Shown here in pieces: positions 38,259 to 48,517 of a stretch of 64,000 bases of DNA. Position numbers and translations under genes: made by a program. This DNA comes from Endobugula sp965214375. Its GTDB lineage: Bacteria; Pseudomonadota; Gammaproteobacteria; Pseudomonadales; Cellvibrionaceae. The DNA lies in contig OZ243947.1 in the NCBI GenBank assembly GCA_965214375.1, forward strand, positions 1,054,001 to 1,118,000, given 5' to 3'. The notes beneath the pieces were generated by a model. It did no database searches and was not told where the DNA came from. It saw only the letters and a program-made list of their open reading frames with translations. Position 1 is the first letter of the stretch; each line of letters starts with the position of its first letter.

Positions 38259-39029
38259 TTAGCGGACAATGCCGCGGGTTGAGGATTCGATAGAATCAAT
38301 CAATAGCTGAACATGAGAACATGCAGCAACCAGTTTTTGCAATTCATCCAACGCCTCTGCAAGGGTTAAACCTTTGCGGTACACCAGCTTAAACGCTTTT
38401 TGTATGATTTTAATATCATCCTTGGAAAAACCACGGCGACTTAATCCTTCAACATTGATCGTTTTCGCTTCGGCGGGAGCACCCGCAACAATAGCGAAAG
38501 CGGGAACGTCTTTGCCTATCGCACTACCCATACCCGTAAAACAATGTGCACCAATGTGGCAGTATTGGTGTACCAGAGTATAGCCGCCCAGTATCGCCCA
38601 ATCACCAATATGTACGTGTCCGGCAAGTGCGCTATTATTAACCAAAATACAATGATTAGCAATCACACTATCATGCCCGACATGCGCATAAGCCATTAAT
38701 AGGTTATGGTGGCCGATCGTCGTTTCATGACGATCCTGAATAGTGCCACGATGAATAGTAACCCCTTCACGCACGACATTATGATCACCCATCACCAAAC
38801 GCGTATCCTCACCCTTATATTTAAGGTCTGGGGTCGCTTCTCCAACAGTGGCAAACTGGTAAATATGATTATGCTGCCCAATAACCGTTGGACCTTTAAT
38901 AACAACATGTGACTCAATGGTACAATGATCCCCGATAACCACATCAGGACCAATAATAGAAAACGGACCAATACTCACGTTTTCGCCAATAGTTGCGGCA
39001 GGGTCTACAATAGCTTGCGAGTGGATCAT
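38259..39029 (-). CDS. lpxA: UDP-GlcNAc O-acyltransferase LpxA
   Basis: 256 residues. First step of lipid A synthesis, adding a 3-hydroxyacyl chain. The left-handed beta-helix is visible as hexapeptides from residue 1 (PAATIGENVSIGPFSIIGPD), with the catalytic His in MAYAHVGHDSVIAN and a C-terminal helical part (LTLAEALDELQKL). Next to fabZ and lpxB as usual. Confidence 0.96.
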   Translation of the reverse strand: MIHSQAIVDPAATIGENVSIGPFSIIGPDVVIGDHCTIESHVVIKGPTVIGQHNHIYQFATVGEATPDLKYKGEDTRLVMGDHNVVREGVTIHRGTIQDRHETTIGHHNLLMAYAHVGHDSVIANHCILVNNSALAGHVHIGDWAILGGYTLVHQYCHIGAHCFTGMGSAIGKDVPAFAIVAGAPAEAKTINVEGLSRRGFSKDDIKIIQKAFKLVYRKGLTLAEALDELQKLVAACSHVQLLIDSIESSTRGIVR

Positions 39030-39039
39030 AGTTCAGGCT

Positions 39040-39477
39040 TTACACCTTTCTGTCTGCACACATAATGGTTGCAGAAGCGGCTAACTCACCATCCACCGAT
39101 GCAGTACAAGCAAACTTCCAAATACCACGCTTTTCAGACACAACCTTCGCCTCAAGTTGCAAGCGATCACCGGGAATAACCTGACGTCTAAAACGGACTT
39201 TATCCGCTCCTGCGAATAGATATACTGAGCCATCCTGAGGCGTTTTGCCGATAGTCTTGAAGCCCAAAATACCCGATGCCTGAGCCATCGCTTCGATAAT
39301 CATCACACCAGGAAAAATAGGCGCCTGCGGAAAGTGCCCATTAAATACCTCTTCATTTGCAGAAATATTTTTATAAGCAATAATCGATTCACCAATATTT
39401 AATTCAACAACTCTATCAACCAATAAAAAAGGGTAGCGATGCGGCAACCAATTTTTAATTTCTGTTACATCCATCAT
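39040..39477 (-). CDS. fabZ: 3-hydroxyacyl-ACP dehydratase FabZ
   Basis: 145 residues. Dehydrates 3-hydroxyacyl-ACP in fatty-acid elongation. Hot-dog fold with LPHRYPFLLVDRV and catalytic His48 in NGHFPQAPIFPGVMIIEAMA, with Glu62. Encoded between lpxD and lpxA, where it competes with LpxA for the same acyl pool. Confidence 0.96.
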   Translation of the reverse strand: MMDVTEIKNWLPHRYPFLLVDRVVELNIGESIIAYKNISANEEVFNGHFPQAPIFPGVMIIEAMAQASGILGFKTIGKTPQDGSVYLFAGADKVRFRRQVIPGDRLQLEAKVVSEKRGIWKFACTASVDGELAASATIMCADRKV

Positions 39478-39504
39478 TTAAACCTTATCGTTTATTAAAA
39501 CCTG

Positions 39505-40545
39505 TTATTTGTCAGCGCTATTTTTGAAGGCGTTCACTTTGCGCACCAATGCATCCAATTGATTAAATCGTGCGGCATTTTTACGCCACTGTACGGTATT
39601 ATTCATAGGAGTACCTGATGAGTATGACCCGGGCTCTGCAATAGAGCGTGTCACCAAAGTCATCGCTGTGATATGAACATCATCGGTAATCGTCAGATGT
39701 CCAATAATCCCTACCGCACCTGCAATCGTACAACGCTTACCGATGACCGTACTTCCTGCGATTGCGGTTGCACCAGCAATTGCTGTATTTTCACCAATCG
39801 CGACATTATGAGCAATTTGGATTTGGTTGTCGAGCTTCACACCATCACCAATCACCGTATTATCCAATGCGCCACGGTCTATTGTCGTGCCTGCACCTAT
39901 TTCTACATAGCGGCCAATATCAACTCCACCTAATTGCGCTATCTTTTCCCACTGTCCGGTATTATTTGGTCTGGGCGCAAAACCAAATCCGTCAGACCCA
40001 ATGACTACCTGACTGTGGACAATAGAACCCTGCCCGACACGTGTATTGCGGTATATCGTTACATTGGGATAAAGGTGCACGTCTCTTTCAATGGTGACGC
40101 AGTCGTCAATAACGCAACCAGCACCAATCACGACACCAGACTCAACAATGACGCCATCCCCTAATACGACATTGGCCGCAATATTGACATCATCCGCTAT
40201 ATCACAATCATTACCTATCACTACCGAAGCATGTATAGAGGCTGTTTTTGTTTTTAATCGGTCGTCAAAGAGCTGCGTCGCTCGCGCAAATGCATAGTAT
40301 GGATTAATTGTGACTAATTTATTACCGCTGAAATACTCTTGAAAGTCTGGGTGCAAAATGACACAACCCGCCTGAGTAGATTCAAGATGTTTTTGGTAGG
40401 ACACATTGGACAAGAAAGACAGTTGATCACTGGCCGCTTTTTTCAGAGTACTGATACCAGCAATTTGATATTCAGAATCGCCCACCAACACTGCATCAAC
40501 AGACTGTGCAATATCAGCTAACCTATAGGACACTTTCTGATTCAT
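39505..40545 (-). CDS. lpxD: UDP-3-O-acylglucosamine N-acyltransferase LpxD
   Basis: 346 residues. N-terminal uridine-binding domain (1-100), then a left-handed beta-helix of hexapeptides (VVIGNDCDIADDVNIAANVV) with the His motif QIQIAHNVAIGENTAI, and a C-terminal helix (FNQLDALVRKVNAF). It adds the N-linked acyl chain in lipid A synthesis. Confidence 0.96.
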   Translation of the reverse strand: MNQKVSYRLADIAQSVDAVLVGDSEYQIAGISTLKKAASDQLSFLSNVSYQKHLESTQAGCVILHPDFQEYFSGNKLVTINPYYAFARATQLFDDRLKTKTASIHASVVIGNDCDIADDVNIAANVVLGDGVIVESGVVIGAGCVIDDCVTIERDVHLYPNVTIYRNTRVGQGSIVHSQVVIGSDGFGFAPRPNNTGQWEKIAQLGGVDIGRYVEIGAGTTIDRGALDNTVIGDGVKLDNQIQIAHNVAIGENTAIAGATAIAGSTVIGKRCTIAGAVGIIGHLTITDDVHITAMTLVTRSIAEPGSYSSGTPMNNTVQWRKNAARFNQLDALVRKVNAFKNSADK

Positions 40546-40559
40546 GAAAGCGTTACACG

Positions 40560-41075
40560 TTATTTATTGAGCTCGGTTAAAACATCCTGTGTAATATCAA
40601 CCGAACCTTTACTAAAGTATGTTGCCTCTGCACTTAACAATATATCTATGCTTTTTGCAGCCACGATTCCCTCTATAATTTTTTTAACCTGAGGTTCGAT
40701 GCCTTTTCTAATTTGGTTGCTGATCTGGCCTAAAAAAGCTGACCGCTGATTTAACAGAAAATTCAGCTCCTTTTGTTTTTTCTGGATAGTAAGTGCATTT
40801 TCTTGTTTCTTTTTATCTGACCATGTCAGATTATTTTTCTCCAAACCACTAATGAGTGACTTGATTTCAGCATCCAGGCTTTTGGCCTTATCCACCAATT
40901 CATTATAATCTTTACTCTGTTTCAGCTTTTCCCTTTCCTTTAGAGCTGCGTTAGACTGGTCAAACACTCTCTGCAAATCAATAACTGCGATTTTTTCCTG
41001 GGCATTAACAACTGCAACGTGCAATACAAAAAATAGTGCAATGCCAATTTTATACCATTGTTTTCTCATAGCCAT
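40560..41075 (-). CDS. skp: Periplasmic chaperone Skp (OmpH)
   Basis: 171 residues with signal peptide (cleavage near VVNAQ). Mature N-terminus KIAVIDLQRVFDQSNAALKE, then long charged coiled-coil arms (LKQSKDYNELVDKAKSLDAE) and the C-terminal IDILLSAEATYFSKGSVDIT that forms the trimer body. It delivers outer-membrane proteins to BamA, encoded just upstream in the operon. Confidence 0.92.
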   Translation of the reverse strand: MAMRKQWYKIGIALFFVLHVAVVNAQEKIAVIDLQRVFDQSNAALKEREKLKQSKDYNELVDKAKSLDAEIKSLISGLEKNNLTWSDKKKQENALTIQKKQKELNFLLNQRSAFLGQISNQIRKGIEPQVKKIIEGIVAAKSIDILLSAEATYFSKGSVDITQDVLTELNK

Positions 41076-41103
41076 TCCTATTTATCTCTTCTATACCACT
41101 CTA

Positions 41104-43704
41104 TTAAAAACTTTGTCCCAATGAAAATTGAAAACTTTCTGTTTGATCCTCATCTTGCTCTTGTAGAGCTTTTGAAAAGTACACACTTAATGGCCCCACA
41201 GGTGATAACCACTGAATACCAAGACCTGCTGCAGAGCTAAGTTTCGTCAAATCAACATTGCTACAATTTTTCTGTGTTGCGGTACAACTATCCGAAAATA
41301 CATTACCCGCATCAACAAAGAATAAACTTCTCACTGACTTGGCATTTTTGGTAAAAGGAACAGGGAAGATAAGCTCAACGCCTGTTTCCACCAAAATGTT
41401 ACCACCCAGAGTTTGGGTGCGTGTATCAGTATAAGTATCAATATTACTATCAGCAGCATCATCCAGATAGGCAAAACCGCCACCCAACCGGGGAACAGCA
41501 ATATACGATTCCGCAGGAGTTCCTTTGGGGCCTAGTGAACTACCTTCAAAGCCTCTGACAGAACTACTACCACCTGAGAAGAAATTTTCAAAAAAAGGCA
41601 AAACATCAATATCACCATAGCTATCAGCATAGCCCAAGTGAGTTTTAAAACGCATTACCAGATTTTTAGAAATTGAAGCATACAGTTCTCCTCGGTAGCG
41701 AATTTTATAAAGTTCAAGATCACCCCCAGGCGCAGTAAACTCAACATTTAATCGTTGTGAAGATCCCTTAGTGGGAAACACACCCTTATTAAGACTTGAA
41801 CCTACCCACCCCATATTAAAATTAATCGTATTGAAATCATCGCCATGAACATCTAAAAAACCTTCAGGAGTAGCCGCAGAGTTTCGTTGCGTAGTTGTTA
41901 ATTGCGCTCCTGACTGCGTACCGCTAACAGAGTCATCATTTTCATCAAAAAAACCATTACCATTAGTATCAAGAAAACCACTGGGGACTTCTGTAACCAC
42001 AAAATTCGAGACACCTGAACGCAAACGTGGACTACTTGAAATTTCCTGAACTGCTTGTGTGCCCGCCTGAATAGAGATATTTTCAAAACCAAAACCAAAT
42101 GACAATCGACTTCTGTTTGATATCGGATAACCAAAATTCAGATTGAAGCCAAATCGATCAGTAGAAAAACTAGAAATATCCAACTCTTCAAGGTCACGTT
42201 CTCGATAAAAAATATTAATACCACGGCTCACGCCATCTTTAGTAAAATAGGGGTGAGTATAACTAAAACTATAATCTGTATTAACGCTACTTCGTGCAAT
42301 ATTAAAACCCAGCGTATCGCCAGTACCTAGCCAATTTTTCTGCTGCAAACCAAAGCCCAACCTAAGACCATCATCCTGAGTAAAACCCACACTCGCTGTA
42401 AAGCTACCCGAATTCTGCTCTGTTACCGTAAAAACAATATCAATTTGATCATTTCTACCGGGAACTTCTTTGGTTGTCATTTCTACATTGCTGAACAGAG
42501 ACAAACGTTCCAAACTCAACTTTGATTGAGCCATTTTCTCTGTTGAAGCAGGAGCGCCCTCCAACTGTTTCATTTCTCGACGAAGCACATTATCCTGAGT
42601 CGTTGTGTTTCCCTGAAAAATAATACGCCTGACATAAACGATAGAACCCGGATTAATGAAAAAGGTCACCTCTGCCGTTTTTTCTTCCTTATTCAACGCC
42701 GGAACACCATTAACATTGGCGTAGCTGTAACCTTCGTCGCCTAAACGTTTTTGAATATCTTTTGAGCTTGTCGTTAAACTTTCCTGAGAAAAGGTATCAC
42801 CTTCTTTAATTTTCAATAAAGCGGTAATTTCATCAACACTAATAATAGGGTCACCCGCAATATCCACTTTTTTTACAGTATAAGGTTGACCTTCAAAAAT
42901 ATTGACCGTGATATAAACTGTTTCTTTATCCGGACTGAGTGAAACCTGTGTTGAAGTTGCCTCAAACTCCAAGTAACCGCGGTTAAAATAAAAAGATTTT
43001 AGACGATCAATATCACCGGCCAGTTTTTGCTGAGCATATTTATCACTACCTGTTAACCATGACCAACGTCCTGTTTTTTTAATTTCAAATAAGTCTTGTA
43101 GCTCATCTTCCGTATAGGCGCTATTGCCCACAATATTAATATGTTTAATATTGGCCACATTTCCTTCAATAACTTCAATGGCAACATGAACCTGATTTTG
43201 TGGTAATTCTTGTACCCTAGTTTGTATTTGTGTCGCGTAACGACCAATGGCACTATACTGAGCATTGAGTTCACGCTCAATTCTCTCCAAAGCAGATTGG
43301 TTAAAAATTTCACCCTCACTCAAACCAATAGTCTTTAAGCCATCAAGCAGAGGCTCTGTCGGAATAACGTTATTTCCTGTCACTCCAATACGATTAATCA
43401 CGGGTCGTTCTACAACACTTAAAATTAATACATGACCATCTCTGGCGATATCGACATCAGAAAAAAATCCAGTCTTAAATAAAACCCTTACTGCGCGCTG
43501 CAACTGTATGTTGGATACTTCAGTATTGACCTTAACAGGAAGTTCGGAAAAGACAGTTTTTGCAGATACCCTTTTTAAACCTTCAATGCGAATATCTTCA
43601 ACCATAAAAGTGTCTGCCTGAACGTGTAATGACACCAAGCATAAGAAAACACAAATAAGCAAACCCTGAAAACATTGTTTTACTGATAGTAACTTCATAG
43701 TCAT
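41104..43704 (-). CDS. bamA: Outer-membrane protein assembly factor BamA with EF-hand-like loop
   Basis: 866 residues; E. coli BamA is 810. Signal peptide (cleavage near VQADTF), five POTRA domains (to about 425) and a C-terminal 16-strand barrel. Loop-6 motif VRGFEGSSLGP and a terminal Phe (FSLGQSF) are present. The extra length is partly an insertion in the barrel at about residues 565-620 that contains DTNGNGFFDENDD (579-591), a DxNxNGxxDxxD calcium-loop-like motif, and a later FLDVHGDDFN. It would lie in a loop of the barrel, probably outside the cell. Position between rseP and skp is standard. Confidence 0.95.
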   Translation of the reverse strand: MTMKLLSVKQCFQGLLICVFLCLVSLHVQADTFMVEDIRIEGLKRVSAKTVFSELPVKVNTEVSNIQLQRAVRVLFKTGFFSDVDIARDGHVLILSVVERPVINRIGVTGNNVIPTEPLLDGLKTIGLSEGEIFNQSALERIERELNAQYSAIGRYATQIQTRVQELPQNQVHVAIEVIEGNVANIKHINIVGNSAYTEDELQDLFEIKKTGRWSWLTGSDKYAQQKLAGDIDRLKSFYFNRGYLEFEATSTQVSLSPDKETVYITVNIFEGQPYTVKKVDIAGDPIISVDEITALLKIKEGDTFSQESLTTSSKDIQKRLGDEGYSYANVNGVPALNKEEKTAEVTFFINPGSIVYVRRIIFQGNTTTQDNVLRREMKQLEGAPASTEKMAQSKLSLERLSLFSNVEMTTKEVPGRNDQIDIVFTVTEQNSGSFTASVGFTQDDGLRLGFGLQQKNWLGTGDTLGFNIARSSVNTDYSFSYTHPYFTKDGVSRGINIFYRERDLEELDISSFSTDRFGFNLNFGYPISNRSRLSFGFGFENISIQAGTQAVQEISSSPRLRSGVSNFVVTEVPSGFLDTNGNGFFDENDDSVSGTQSGAQLTTTQRNSAATPEGFLDVHGDDFNTINFNMGWVGSSLNKGVFPTKGSSQRLNVEFTAPGGDLELYKIRYRGELYASISKNLVMRFKTHLGYADSYGDIDVLPFFENFFSGGSSSVRGFEGSSLGPKGTPAESYIAVPRLGGGFAYLDDAADSNIDTYTDTRTQTLGGNILVETGVELIFPVPFTKNAKSVRSLFFVDAGNVFSDSCTATQKNCSNVDLTKLSSAAGLGIQWLSPVGPLSVYFSKALQEQDEDQTESFQFSLGQSF

Positions 43705-43750
43705 TGTAATTATTCTTTACCAAAAATATGATTAATAATCCTTGTAAGTA

Positions 43751-45109
43751 TTACCCCGCAAACAAGCGCACAAAATCATTGATATGTGCAACAACCATAA
43801 CACTTACGACCAAAAAAAACCCTACCTGATACCCTACCAATTGTACATTATCAGACACTGGACTCCCCTTAATTGCTTCTATTACATAGTAAAGCAAATG
43901 CCCACCATCCAACACAGGGATCGGCAATAAATTAAACACCCCAAGGCTGACACTTAAAAAAGCAATAAAAGCAATATAACTGACAACTCCTGCTCGCGCC
44001 GAATCCCCCGCAGCCTGAGCAATGGTTAAACTTCCACCAAGGTTTTTTACAGAGACTTCTGCAAAAATCAATTTTTTTATAAATGAGACAACAAAACCCG
44101 CTTGTTCCCAAGTTCGGGTAAATCCCCTAATCACAGCCTCAGACAATGTATACTCAATCGGACGCAGCATTTCCGGAGGCCAATTGATACGAGCAGTCAC
44201 TCCAGCACGACCCAGTTGTTTGCCATTTTGCTCAACAACATCAGGAGTAATTTCTAACTCTATATACCTGCCTTGCCTTTGCACCTGCAACATAATACGC
44301 GTTTCAGGACGCTCTTGCACATATTTTACCCACTGCTGCCAGTTGCTGATTGATGCCTTGTCAGCCGATAAAATCAAATCACCTGCTTGCAGACCGGCAG
44401 CTACCGCTGCACTGCCTTTTTGGATACTATCAATAACTGGGGCTGACTCTGGCACGTAAACCGTGATACCAAGATCTGTCAACACATCAGGCCGATCAGT
44501 AGACCCCAACCATCGGGTAATTGGAATGTCAATTTGATGCGGGGAAGATTCTATCACAGAGGCACTGACGGTGAGTTCTATTTCGCCAGTGTCCCCGATC
44601 CGTTTAATCAATTGAGAAAAAACATCAGCCCATGTACTGACTGCTGCCTGATCTACAGCAATAATTTCGTCCCCCTTTTTTAAACCCGCTAACGCTGCGG
44701 GCTTACCTTCTGACACACTTCCAATGACAGGAGCAATCCCTGTACTTCCCATTACAGCCAATACAAAATATAAGAAGACGGCTAATATAAAATTAGCAAC
44801 GGGGCCGGCCAGAACAATAGACATACGTTGCCATACTGTCTTGCTATTAAAGGATAAATGACGTTCACGCTCGGCAATCTCTCCATCTCTCTCATCAAGC
44901 ATCTTGACATATCCACCCAAAGGGATTGCCGCTATAACAAACTCAGTATCATAACGATCATGCCAACGCCAAAGTGCTCGACCAAAACCAATAGAAAAAC
45001 GCAATACTTTTACACCACAACGGCGCGCAAGATAAAAATGACCAAATTCATGAATGGTCACCAAAATACCAAGAGCAAGAAAAAACCATAGTATTGTCAA
45101 TATAATCAT
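43751..45109 (-). CDS. rseP: Site-2 intramembrane protease RseP
   Basis: 452 residues. It cleaves RseA inside the inner membrane to release sigma-E, and clears signal-peptide remnants. Zinc motif HEFGHFYLARR (His20, Glu21, His24) in the first helix; two PDZ domains (about 125-280, with GKPAALAGLKKGDEIIAVDQ and AAGLQAGDLILSAD); and NLLPIPVLDGGHLLYY with the metal Asp near the C-terminus. Standard place between dxr and bamA. Confidence 0.96.
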   Translation of the reverse strand: MIILTILWFFLALGILVTIHEFGHFYLARRCGVKVLRFSIGFGRALWRWHDRYDTEFVIAAIPLGGYVKMLDERDGEIAERERHLSFNSKTVWQRMSIVLAGPVANFILAVFLYFVLAVMGSTGIAPVIGSVSEGKPAALAGLKKGDEIIAVDQAAVSTWADVFSQLIKRIGDTGEIELTVSASVIESSPHQIDIPITRWLGSTDRPDVLTDLGITVYVPESAPVIDSIQKGSAAVAAGLQAGDLILSADKASISNWQQWVKYVQERPETRIMLQVQRQGRYIELEITPDVVEQNGKQLGRAGVTARINWPPEMLRPIEYTLSEAVIRGFTRTWEQAGFVVSFIKKLIFAEVSVKNLGGSLTIAQAAGDSARAGVVSYIAFIAFLSVSLGVFNLLPIPVLDGGHLLYYVIEAIKGSPVSDNVQLVGYQVGFFLVVSVMVVAHINDFVRLFAG

Positions 45110-45116
45110 AGTGCGG

Positions 45117-46289
45117 CTAGCATAGCGTTTCTATTATTGTCGCTGCAAGCTGACGTGCATCAGCGTCTAACATTAACACATCATCCAGACTTTCCGGTTC
45201 ATGATAATCTGCCCTGTTCATGACTTGTTGTAATGTTTCTACAATCTGGCCAAAACACAGTTTATGCGCCAAAAACTCCGCTACGGCAACTTCATTAGCC
45301 GCATTGAGAACTGTCGAGGCGGAAATACCTGACTTTGCCGCCTCAATTGCCAAACCCAAAGCAGGAAAGCGCTTGATATCCGGCGCTTCAAAATCTAATC
45401 GTGCGGCAGCAATGACATCCAGAATGGCCACACCCGAATCGACACGCTCAGGGTATGCCAACCCATAAGCAATTGGTATGCGCATATCGGGATTACCTAA
45501 TTGCGCCAAGATAGAGCCATCAACATACTCTACCATGGAATGAATGATGCTTTGTGGATGAATAACAATATCAATCATATCTGAAGCAACATTAAACAAC
45601 CATTTTGCTTCAATAAACTCTAAACCTTTATTCATTAAGGTGGCCGAATCAACAGAAATCTTTTTACCCATGGACCAGTTAGGATGATTACATGCCTGTT
45701 CCGGTGTTGCTTGATAAGTGCGCGTTTCATCCCAAGTTCGAAAAGGACCGCCAGAACCCGTCAGTAATATTTTACGCACTTTTTTTGCGGCGTCTTCAGT
45801 ACTTGGCATACACTGAAAAATTGCATTATGCTCACTATCAATTGGCAATAATTGTGCACCGGATAGCTTGACCGCGTCCATAAATAAACGCCCTGCCATC
45901 ACCAATGACTCTTTATTGGCCAAGAGCACTTTCTTACCGGCTGTAACAGCCGCCATAGTAGGCAATAACCCGGCAGCCCCCACAATCGCAGCCATGACAA
46001 TATCAACATCGGAATGCTCCGCCACATATTGCAAATTATCGATACCTGCAAGCACCTCCGTTTTACAATGAATTGATTGTAGGTGTTCAGTCAAACGTCT
46101 GGCATTAGCCGCATCAGGAACAACGGCATACTGAGGCAAGAACTGCTGACACTGTTTAGCAATCAATTCAATATTATTATTTGCAGTCAAAGCAAACACA
46201 GAAAAGCGATCACTGTGATTGGAAATAATCTCGAGAGTATTAATACCAATGGAACCGGTTGAGCCTAATACCGTCACTCGTTGATTCAT
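45117..46289 (-). CDS. dxr: 1-deoxy-D-xylulose-5-phosphate reductoisomerase
   Basis: 390 residues. Second step of the MEP isoprenoid pathway. NADPH motif LGSTGSIGINTLEII (8-22), LLANKESLVMAG, and metal/substrate segments PIDSEHNAIFQCM and HPNWSMGKKISVDSATLMNK. Encoded 7 bp before rseP and after cdsA. Confidence 0.97.
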   Translation of the reverse strand: MNQRVTVLGSTGSIGINTLEIISNHSDRFSVFALTANNNIELIAKQCQQFLPQYAVVPDAANARRLTEHLQSIHCKTEVLAGIDNLQYVAEHSDVDIVMAAIVGAAGLLPTMAAVTAGKKVLLANKESLVMAGRLFMDAVKLSGAQLLPIDSEHNAIFQCMPSTEDAAKKVRKILLTGSGGPFRTWDETRTYQATPEQACNHPNWSMGKKISVDSATLMNKGLEFIEAKWLFNVASDMIDIVIHPQSIIHSMVEYVDGSILAQLGNPDMRIPIAYGLAYPERVDSGVAILDVIAAARLDFEAPDIKRFPALGLAIEAAKSGISASTVLNAANEVAVAEFLAHKLCFGQIVETLQQVMNRADYHEPESLDDVLMLDADARQLAATIIETLC

Positions 46290-46317
46290 TTTTTTCTCTC
46301 AATCGCGCCAATAAAAG

Positions 46318-47136
46318 TTAAGGTAATTGCCAACCTGATAAAATAATTGCCAGTGCAAAAATCGGAGCCGCTGCAGTCAGGCCGTCAATACGGTCCAAAA
46401 TACCACCGTGCCCAGGAAGAATATAACCACTGTCTTTAATACCACAATGACGTTTGACCATACTTTCTAACAGATCTCCAACAATAGAGATCATTGCTGT
46501 TGGAAAGATAATCGCCAACAATGTGACCCACCATTGCAAACCTACCATAGATGCCACTATAAATGTTAACAGGCCACAAGCAAATAGACCTCCCCAGACG
46601 CCTTCCCACGATTTACCCGGACTCACTTTTTGTGCCAGTTTACGCTGACCAAATGCGCGACCTGAAAAATAAGCACCAATATCTGACGTCGCAACCACTG
46701 CCACTAATAACAAAATTAGCCAGGCGCCTTGGGGCTGATGATGCAAGTAGATAAGCGCCAAACCACTGGGAATCAAAACCAATAGTCCAACACTTAAACG
46801 TACCCAACGATTCCCCCACAATAAAGCACTGGATGGATAACCTTGAACCCACAACAAGGCAACAGCCCACCATACGCAGGCAATCATAAAGATTGACTGA
46901 AACCATCGCTCATCGGCCAATAAAAAGTAAGGAGATAACACCAAACAAAGACACACAAGAGAATAAATAATGCGTGGCAGGTAAGCTGAGAAACCAGACA
47001 AACGCCCCCACTCCCAGGAAGCTAGCGTAATAATCACAGCAACAAAACAGGCAAACCCTGCTGAAGGTAACCAAGCCAGACTAGCAAGAAAAATAACAAC
47101 AAGACAAATAGAAGTAATGATACGAGTTTTAAGCAT
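46318..47136 (-). CDS. cdsA: Phosphatidate cytidylyltransferase CdsA
   Basis: 272 residues, about eight membrane helices. It makes CDP-diacylglycerol for phospholipid synthesis. The C-terminal family signature is present as SMVKRHCGIKDSGYILPGHG, followed by GILDRIDGLTAAAP. DIGAYFSGRAFGQRKL with SPGKSWEGVWGG also fits. Confidence 0.95.
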   Translation of the reverse strand: MLKTRIITSICLVVIFLASLAWLPSAGFACFVAVIITLASWEWGRLSGFSAYLPRIIYSLVCLCLVLSPYFLLADERWFQSIFMIACVWWAVALLWVQGYPSSALLWGNRWVRLSVGLLVLIPSGLALIYLHHQPQGAWLILLLVAVVATSDIGAYFSGRAFGQRKLAQKVSPGKSWEGVWGGLFACGLLTFIVASMVGLQWWVTLLAIIFPTAMISIVGDLLESMVKRHCGIKDSGYILPGHGGILDRIDGLTAAAPIFALAIILSGWQLP

Positions 47137-47165
47137 TTATTATTATCCGTTACGGTAAACCAACG

Positions 47166-47906
47166 TTACTGTAATTCTTCTATCTGATCACCCGTTAGAC
47201 CAAAACGGCGTTGTCGCGAATGAAAATCTGCAATTGCCTGATCCAGACATTCACGACCAAAATCAGGCCACAAAACATCGCTAAAATATAGCTCTGCATA
47301 AGCAGCGTGCCATAAGAGAAAATTACTGATGCGCTGTTCACCGCCGGTACGAATCAATAAATCTAACGATGGCAAATCTGCCAATAACATCTGTTCAGAC
47401 AACCGCTCAGGTTGTATCTCTTCCAATGATAACTCACCTTGGGAAACACGCTGAGCAAGCTTTCTGGCGGCCTGAGTAATGTCCCACTGTCCTCCATAAT
47501 CAGCTGCGATAACCAAGGTTATATCTCCGTCACGCGTTATTGCTTCAGCGTTATCAATAGCCTTAAGTATTTTGGAAGAAAAACGTTCACGTCCTCCGAT
47601 CACTTTTAGGCACACACCTTCTTTCTTTAATTTTTTTGCTTCATTGGTTAAATATAAATGAAACAATGACATTAAGGCCTCGACTTCCTTGGAGGGACGC
47701 TGCCAGTTTTCAGTACTGAAAGCAAACACCGTCAACACGTCTATATTATGATCTTTACAAGCCCCAAGCATATCACGCAGGCGCTCGACACCTGCCTTAT
47801 GTCCTGCAATACCATTTAGCTTTTGACGTTTGGCCCAGCGATTATTGCCATCCATAATAATCGCCACATGATTTAACGAGCCCGAGAAATTTTCAGATAA
47901 ACTCAA
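47166..47906 (-). CDS. uppS: Undecaprenyl diphosphate synthase UppS
   Basis: 246 residues. Makes the C55 carrier lipid for peptidoglycan and O-antigen. Catalytic Asp in IIMDGNNRWAKR, GHKAGVERLRDML, VFAFSTENWQRP, and RTGGEQRISNFLLWHAAYAE near the C-terminus. Between frr and cdsA. Confidence 0.96.
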   Translation of the reverse strand: MSLSENFSGSLNHVAIIMDGNNRWAKRQKLNGIAGHKAGVERLRDMLGACKDHNIDVLTVFAFSTENWQRPSKEVEALMSLFHLYLTNEAKKLKKEGVCLKVIGGRERFSSKILKAIDNAEAITRDGDITLVIAADYGGQWDITQAARKLAQRVSQGELSLEEIQPERLSEQMLLADLPSLDLLIRTGGEQRISNFLLWHAAYAELYFSDVLWPDFGRECLDQAIADFHSRQRRFGLTGDQIEELQ

Positions 47907-47926
47907 AATGATACCAAGTCAGAGAA

Positions 47927-48484
47927 TTATATTTCCATCAGATCCGTTTCTTTATCACTCAATGCAGAATCCACATCGGCAACAAACTTATCTGTAATTT
48001 TTTGAATCTCGTCTTGTGCACGACGCTCATCATCTTCGCCAATTTCTTTCTCTTTCAAAAGGTCCTTAACATGACCGAGAGCATCACGACGTGCATTACG
48101 GATAGAAACCTTAGCGGATTCAGCTTCTGATTTCGCTTGTTTGATAAAATTTTTGCGGGTTTCCTCTGTCAACGGTGGCATCGGTAAACGGATTAAATCA
48201 CCTGTCGTCGCCGGGTTAAGACCCAAGTCTGATTTCATAATTGCCTTTTCAATTTCTGGCGTCAGTTGCTTTTCCCACGGACTAATTGATAAGGTTCTGG
48301 CATCCAAGATAGAAATATTGGCCACTTGTGACAAGGGGGTCTCGGAACCATAGTAATCAATTTTAATACCGTCCAAAATACTGGGATGTGCACGCCCAGT
48401 ACGAATTTTATTAAAGTTAACTGCCAGCGCTTCCAGACTCTTTTTCATACGCCCACTGGCGTCTTGCTTAATATCTTCAATCAT
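47927..48484 (-). CDS. frr: Ribosome recycling factor
   Basis: 185 residues. With EF-G it splits post-termination ribosomes. Seen: LAVNFNKIRTGRAHPSILDG, then LSQVANISILDARTLSISPW and LPPLTEE-type MPPLTEETRKNF with the basic KVSIRNARRDA. Order tsf-pyrH-frr-uppS is conserved. Confidence 0.97.
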   Translation of the reverse strand: MIEDIKQDASGRMKKSLEALAVNFNKIRTGRAHPSILDGIKIDYYGSETPLSQVANISILDARTLSISPWEKQLTPEIEKAIMKSDLGLNPATTGDLIRLPMPPLTEETRKNFIKQAKSEAESAKVSIRNARRDALGHVKDLLKEKEIGEDDERRAQDEIQKITDKFVADVDSALSDKETDLMEI

Positions 48485-48517
48485 AACGATACCTTCAAAC
48501 TTTTCTCTATATACTTT

